This document shows positions 58,201-64,000 of a DNA stretch of 64,000 bases, in pieces. The translations under genes and the position numbers were made by a program. Numbering within the stretch: the stretch's first letter is position 1; every line of letters starts with the position of its first letter. Source of the DNA: Daucus carota subsp. sativus (lineage: Eukaryota > Streptophyta > Magnoliopsida > Apiales > Apiaceae); the NCBI RefSeq assembly GCF_001625215.2, contig NC_030383.2, positions 57,092,949 to 57,156,948 on the forward strand. Direction: 5' to 3'. The notes below the pieces were generated by a model. That model was not told where the DNA came from. It was given only the letters and a program-made list of their open reading frames with translations, and did no database searches.

Positions 58201-60176
58201 AACTTTCAACCAGGGAAAATATTACCAGGCGGTATTCAACTGAATCACAAAAGTTAAATAGACACGATTCAAGGCAAGGATATTATGCTGCAGGAAATGG
58301 TGAAGACTTTAACAGAGATGTTCAAGAGGAAGATAGAAGGCATAGCCAGTCATCTGCTCAGAGTTATAGCAAAGCTTCCATCAATGATGACAAATATGTG
58401 AATAGTATGCAGAAGCCAGATAAATTTTCAGAAAATGTATCATTTAAAGAGACCACGAGAGCAGAAATGGATATAGTATCTCCGAAAAATCATCTGAACA
58501 GACAGTCTTTTGAAGGTGGAACTAAAAGAGCAAGTGGTTGGCAAGATAATTTTGATACTGAAAATGTTGATGAATTTGGCGTAGCGAGCATGGGTGAACA
58601 GCATAACAGTAGTTCGTCTTTTTCCCATTCAAGCACTGACAATGAAATTTATACAGCCCTAGATCATAAAAACAGTAAATCTATGGCTGATGAGGACCCT
58701 TATGTTGGCAATTACCAAGAAAGTGTTCATAATGATGTTAAAAAGATGGACTCGTATAATGATTATTTTGCAGATTATGATGAGGACGAGTCCAATGATG
58801 AGAAACTTAAGTTTGATGCGGGACCCAAGTATGATGAAGGAGAGTCTACATCATATGCTCCTTCTCCCGAGAGGACATCAGCTCCCTTTTCTCGAACGAG
58901 TGTAGACACCTGGAATCCCAGAAGGGACGCATTTAATTCACCAGAACCCTTAACATCACCATCACCAGTTTCTGCTGAAAACCTGTTTTCTCCTAGGTTT
59001 TCTGAAATCGCTGCGAAGTCGATAAATCCTACCGAATCAGATAAAGTGCCTGGGACCTATGATGTGGACACCCCTAAATTTGATAGCGAAGATGAGTTGG
59101 ATGATTCTACATATGAAGAAACAAATGATTCTAGAATATATTCTCCCAAGCACAAAGGTTTCTCCCAGTACCCTGAACGAGCAAAAGTTGAGTCTCAGGG
59201 ATCATTAGGATCGGCATTCAAAGAGATCCATATACACAAGGATGATGTTCATGCAACAGGCTCAGCTGATACCCCAAAAGATGATAGATTGGCGATTCAA
59301 AATGGCATGGAGGGTGAAAATGAATTGAGTTTTGGGGCTTTGAAAGGTGGATTTCGAAACAAGAGTTATGTGCATCCACCATATAGGAAGTTGTCAGGTG
59401 ATGCCTCATCCTCGACAAAAGAAGTGGCTGAACAAAATTTAATCAGGAAGTCTTCTCGTTCCAAATTGATTAATAATGCAGAAGCAAAATCAAGCTTCAG
59501 CAGACCGACCACTAGTTCAGACCCAGATGCAGATGCTGATGATTCAGTGGACGAAGTTATACAAAAAGCTACAAGTGTCAGGAAAGCTCCCGAATCTCAT
59601 AAAGTAAGAATGAAGTCGAAGTTCATGCCTCCAGTTGGCTCCTATTTTGACGATGACGAAGAATCCACAGAAGATGTTCCGGAAAAGACTTTTCCCGGCA
59701 GAGATCACTTGGTAGGTGGAGCTTCTCGAAGGACAAGAGACAGTAACGGTAACTATATTCCCGAGTCTGTGGGATCAGTAAACCTCCACTCTCAAAATGA
59801 AAGAAAATCCAATAGCAGTAATTATGGTGCATCAACTTCAACCGAGCTCAAGTATCAGGCAAGGATGACCTCGAGTCACACTGGTAGCGGAAAAGAGCCT
59901 GGTACTGCAAAACAAGCAACTTCAAAGCCAATGCAAGTATCAAAGACATCCACACCAGAGACCAAATTCAAACCATCAGCAGGCGGACAACCATCTAACC
60001 CATATAGAGACACAGAGACCAAGGATAACCTTGGAAATGTAAAGACACCGCCAGTAGAAGTAGAGCCACCAAAGAAAGAGGACCCTCCTAAGAGAGCTAG
60101 TCATGTTCATCCAAAGCTTCCAGACTATCAATCTTTAGCTGCACATATGCAGTCTCTTCGGTCAAATCGTCACTGA
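55239..60176 (+). CDS. IST1-like protein (ESCRT-III related)
   Basis: Plant IST1-like proteins belong to the ESCRT-III system, bind the ATPase Vps4/SKD1 and act in multivesicular body sorting. I model seven exons: 55239-55270, 55357-55489, 56416-56519, 57085-57256, 57384-57524, 57710-57929 and 58039-60176, giving about 979 residues. The IST1 domain covers residues 1 to about 180: FKASKCKTSLKL, ELAQLLESGQDRTARIR, VEHLIREEKMVAAYELIEIY, RLPIIESQKNCPIDLKEAI, FASPRCSDIPEL, AKYGKEF and AEEHNIKWD. Residues 296-323 (FKDATSAAHAAAEAAERASM and on) form the Ala-rich helix typical of long plant members. The remaining 650 residues are charged, Ser-rich and probably disordered. The first intron starts with GC, not GT; only this keeps the conserved KCK codons in frame. 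An in-frame alternative acceptor for exon 7 lies at 58012. Confidence 0.9.
57650..57671. repeat. CA microsatellite in an IST1-like intron
   Basis: About eleven AC units lie 39 bp before exon 6 of the IST1-like gene, in the acceptor region. Confidence 0.85.
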
Positions 60177-61595
60177 AGTAAACTACTCATCGTGTCTGCT
60201 TTTGTTAATACCCTCATCAGTCTTGTGATTGACATTCATTTTCTCTTGCTGCCAAATTACAGAGTGAATATATACGTAGTATACAGAAAGAAATAGTGTT
60301 TGATTCATCTAATTTTCAGTATACTTATGGAGTACACTTACTTTCAGCATTATTTGCTTTGTTGGTATATCAAACATGTATTTACTGTCAATGAGCCTTG
60401 TAAATTTATTGCTTGAGATCCCGAAAACATTACACATTGATTCTTAAATGACTAAAGCGATTTTTGATTTTAGTGCGTAAACCAATAAAGCGCCAAGTAT
60501 CTGGTTGGGATACTTTTTGCGGTCTAGCATTTTCGTTAATACCATTTTGTTTTAGCTGAATATCATGGGGAGGCTTTTGGTTAGAATGTATAATTGGCTT
60601 TTGGTTGGAACTTAGAATGTAGGTAAGAAGAGGGGTGAGTTGTTTTAAGGGTGATTCATGTCATGTAGTTACAAAGTAGGTCTGATAAATCTATGTACGT
60701 TATAGTTGCCTTTGCCAAAACTTCGGTTTCTGCAGACTGCACATTGCAGCAATTTCTTGTAGTCCTCGAAGATTTATCAAATAAAATACCACTATCGCGA
60801 TGTTCTATAACCGTATACAAACCACTGCTAAATCATTCAATATATTTTGTCATAAATTTTCATTAAATGTGAAGATCAAAATCATTTTCTCTGATGTTTC
60901 CATAATCTTAGTTCATTCAACAGTGACTTCCAGGGCACAGAAAAGGAAGGACTCATCACTTATCAGGTATCTCCCTTGGTCCAAATCTCTTTTTCATTAG
61001 CTTGTCATCATGATCACTGCTTCCCTGTGTGCATGTGTTTTCTGCAAAGTTATAAAGTATCTTCGATCATGTTTGCTTTGACAGATTTAGTTTCATTATT
61101 ATTCTCTGTTCAAATAATTCATGATTTAGAGTCTAAATTTTAGACTCCCACGGTTCTTTTTCTGATTTACAATCCCGAAAACAAGAATCTGATGTTGACA
61201 TTATAATGCATAAATCATTTTACATATACTGATAAATGGATTTTGAACACATGATTATGGACATATTAGTTGGTGACAGTTTGTGTTGGACAATTTAGTC
61301 TTGATAAAGCAAGTGTTTGTGGACAAAAGAAATTGAGGAGGAATCTTATGTCCTGAGGTAGTGCAGCTGCTAGTTACTATGAAAGTTTTGATGCCTTTTT
61401 TCTAATGGTATATGATTCCGTCATAATGAATAGTGACACCCATTGTTAAGTGAATATGTCCTCTGAAAGATACCTGTTCCTTTGTGAGGTTTGCTTGTAG
61501 ATACACTTTGGCACCAAGGAAATCTGTAACACTTTATATTTACCTGTCTTCAATATATATTTCCAGACTCGTCGTATTATTAATCAGTGAGAGTA
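60177..61595 (+). other. Spacer and leader region of the methyltransferase gene
   Basis: The left part is the 3' flank of the IST1-like gene. A probable non-coding exon of the downstream gene ends at 60966 ('cacttatcag|gtatct'), with a leader intron following. Bases 60910-61100 match the last 400 bases of the window. Confidence 0.45.
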
Positions 61596-62875
<1,280 letters not shown>

Positions 62876-63600
62876 AATACCACTAAGATATCACTGCAAC
62901 ACCCCGAAGCTTTGCAAGATTGAAGAGTTGTCCCATTAGAATAACCATATGCATAGAAATTTATAAGCGAAGTTTGAGAACGCGATATTGTTATGTTTGA
63001 TCATCTTGTATAGAAATTTGGAAGACTTGCAGCTTGACGATCTTAAATTTATATGTTGCGAGTCTCTTTGTAACAGTGACAGTATATGACAATCTTTGTA
63101 AGATTCATATTATATTTCAAATTAATTCTTTACCATTGGTTGATATACAATATTCAATTTTTAATCAAAATATGTATCGGTTCGAAACAATTTGGATCGG
63201 CCGAAATCGAATCAGTCTGGTTGGTTGTGTCAACCCATGTCACCCGTCACCCACCCTGCATGACATTACTCGTTTGAGGTTCATTTTTGGTCTTCAATTT
63301 ATCTCGGACTCACAAGAACCTTATCAAGACTCCCGACAAAATTTTCATTAGAATCCTAATAAGCCCTATCTCATTCGTGTATATTTTGATGGATCCATTC
63401 CCGAGTCCTACAACTCTTTCCATTTCTTTTTATCATTGATTTCAAGCAAATACTTTCATATATAATTTTCAGATATCTCCAAAATATATCAGCATGACCC
63501 CATTAAGTGTACATGCGAATACTACCAAATATACATGCGAATAGTACCAAATATACATGCTAATATTTCAAAATATAATTCTTAGATACCTTCAAATCTA
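62876..63600. other. 3' flank of the methyltransferase gene
   Basis: Probable 3' untranslated region and spacer. The stretch at 63172-63350 is less AT-rich ('atcggccgaaatcgaatcag') and could be a retroelement fragment, but nothing can be assigned. Three 'caaatatacatgc'-like words occur near 63510-63560. Confidence 0.4.
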
Positions 63601-64000
63601 AGTTCATTCAACTCTGAATTCCAAGGCAAAAAAAAAAAAAAAAAGACTTATCACTTTATCAGGCATCTCTCCCCATCAAAATTCCTGCTTCCTTAGCTTG
63701 GTATCATGATCCATGTATTCATATATGTTTTAAGAGGTTAAGAATTCTACCTAGTTCTCTGGAAGCTAATTCTAGTGTTTCTTTTAGTTTCCTGGATCAT
63801 GTTTGCTTTCACAGCTTTTATTTCATTATATTTCTCTGCACAAATATGGGTCTCTTGTACTAAAATTAAGTACATGAGTTATGTTTGGTTTGGTTTGGTT
63901 TGTTTTGTCAAGGGACTAAGTATGTAATAGATGTGTGAATTTAAATATGAAATCTTTGTCCATGATTGCTTCATTTAGTTTATGTTTGTGAAAGAGATAA
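63601..64000 (+). repeat. Second copy of the methyltransferase upstream region
   Basis: The words 'agttcattcaac', 'gacttatcactttatcagg', 'gatcatgtttgctttcacag' and 'tttcattatatttctctgc' match 60910-61100 in the same order and spacing. This is the promoter or leader of what is probably a tandem methyltransferase gene outside the window. A poly-A run of about 18 bases lies at 63627-63644. Confidence 0.7.

Overview
This is a plant nuclear window. The sequence is AT-rich. Genes have many short GT-AG introns, coding exons are sparse, and the space between genes is packed with small transposons (MITEs, Helitrons, hAT and Mutator-like elements). The proteins (NDL, FLZ zinc finger, FAR1-type, plant secretory PLA2, plant ATP synthase subunit g, CCoAOMT-like) point to a eudicot. 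The species cannot be fixed from sequence alone.

Layout, left to right. (1) 1-14 kb: two tandem, apparently intact genes of the N-myc downregulated-like (NDL/NDRG) family on the minus strand, in a duplicated block of about 4.7 kb, separated by a Helitron, MITEs and a TA microsatellite. (2) 14-20 kb: transposon-rich, with a 2.3-kb Helitron, two tandem MITEs in TA microsatellites and a non-autonomous hAT element with an exact 8-bp target duplication. (3) 20.3-23.6 kb: a five-exon minus-strand gene for a 519-residue protein I do not recognise. (4) 24-30 kb: MITEs and a decayed FAR1-RELATED SEQUENCE gene, split by a 1.3-kb Mutator-like element that carries what looks like a captured gene start. 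(5) 30-39.5 kb: a tandem array built from an FCS-like zinc finger (FLZ) gene and a non-autonomous hAT element; one FLZ copy looks intact and one is broken. (6) 42-49 kb: two tandem genes for mitochondrial ATP synthase subunit g; the second holds a Helitron in its intron. (7) 50-53 kb: a secretory phospholipase A2 gene of the beta type. (8) 53.2 kb: a striking palindromic foldback element. (9) 55-60 kb: an IST1-like (ESCRT-III related) gene. (10) 61.6-62.9 kb: a caffeoyl-CoA O-methyltransferase-like gene; the window ends in a second copy of its upstream region, so a tandem paralogue probably lies just outside.

The genes form no pathway together. The common thread is local tandem duplication (NDL, FLZ, ATP synthase g and, by inference, the methyltransferase), with transposons recording and in one case probably causing the rearrangements. 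I see no wholly new biological system. The strongest observations are the hAT-mediated FLZ amplification, a Helitron whose insertion point is proved by a paralogous empty site, the gene-capturing MULE, a MITE with nine TGACGTGG boxes, and the foldback element. All exon models were built by eye from splice signals and reading frame.
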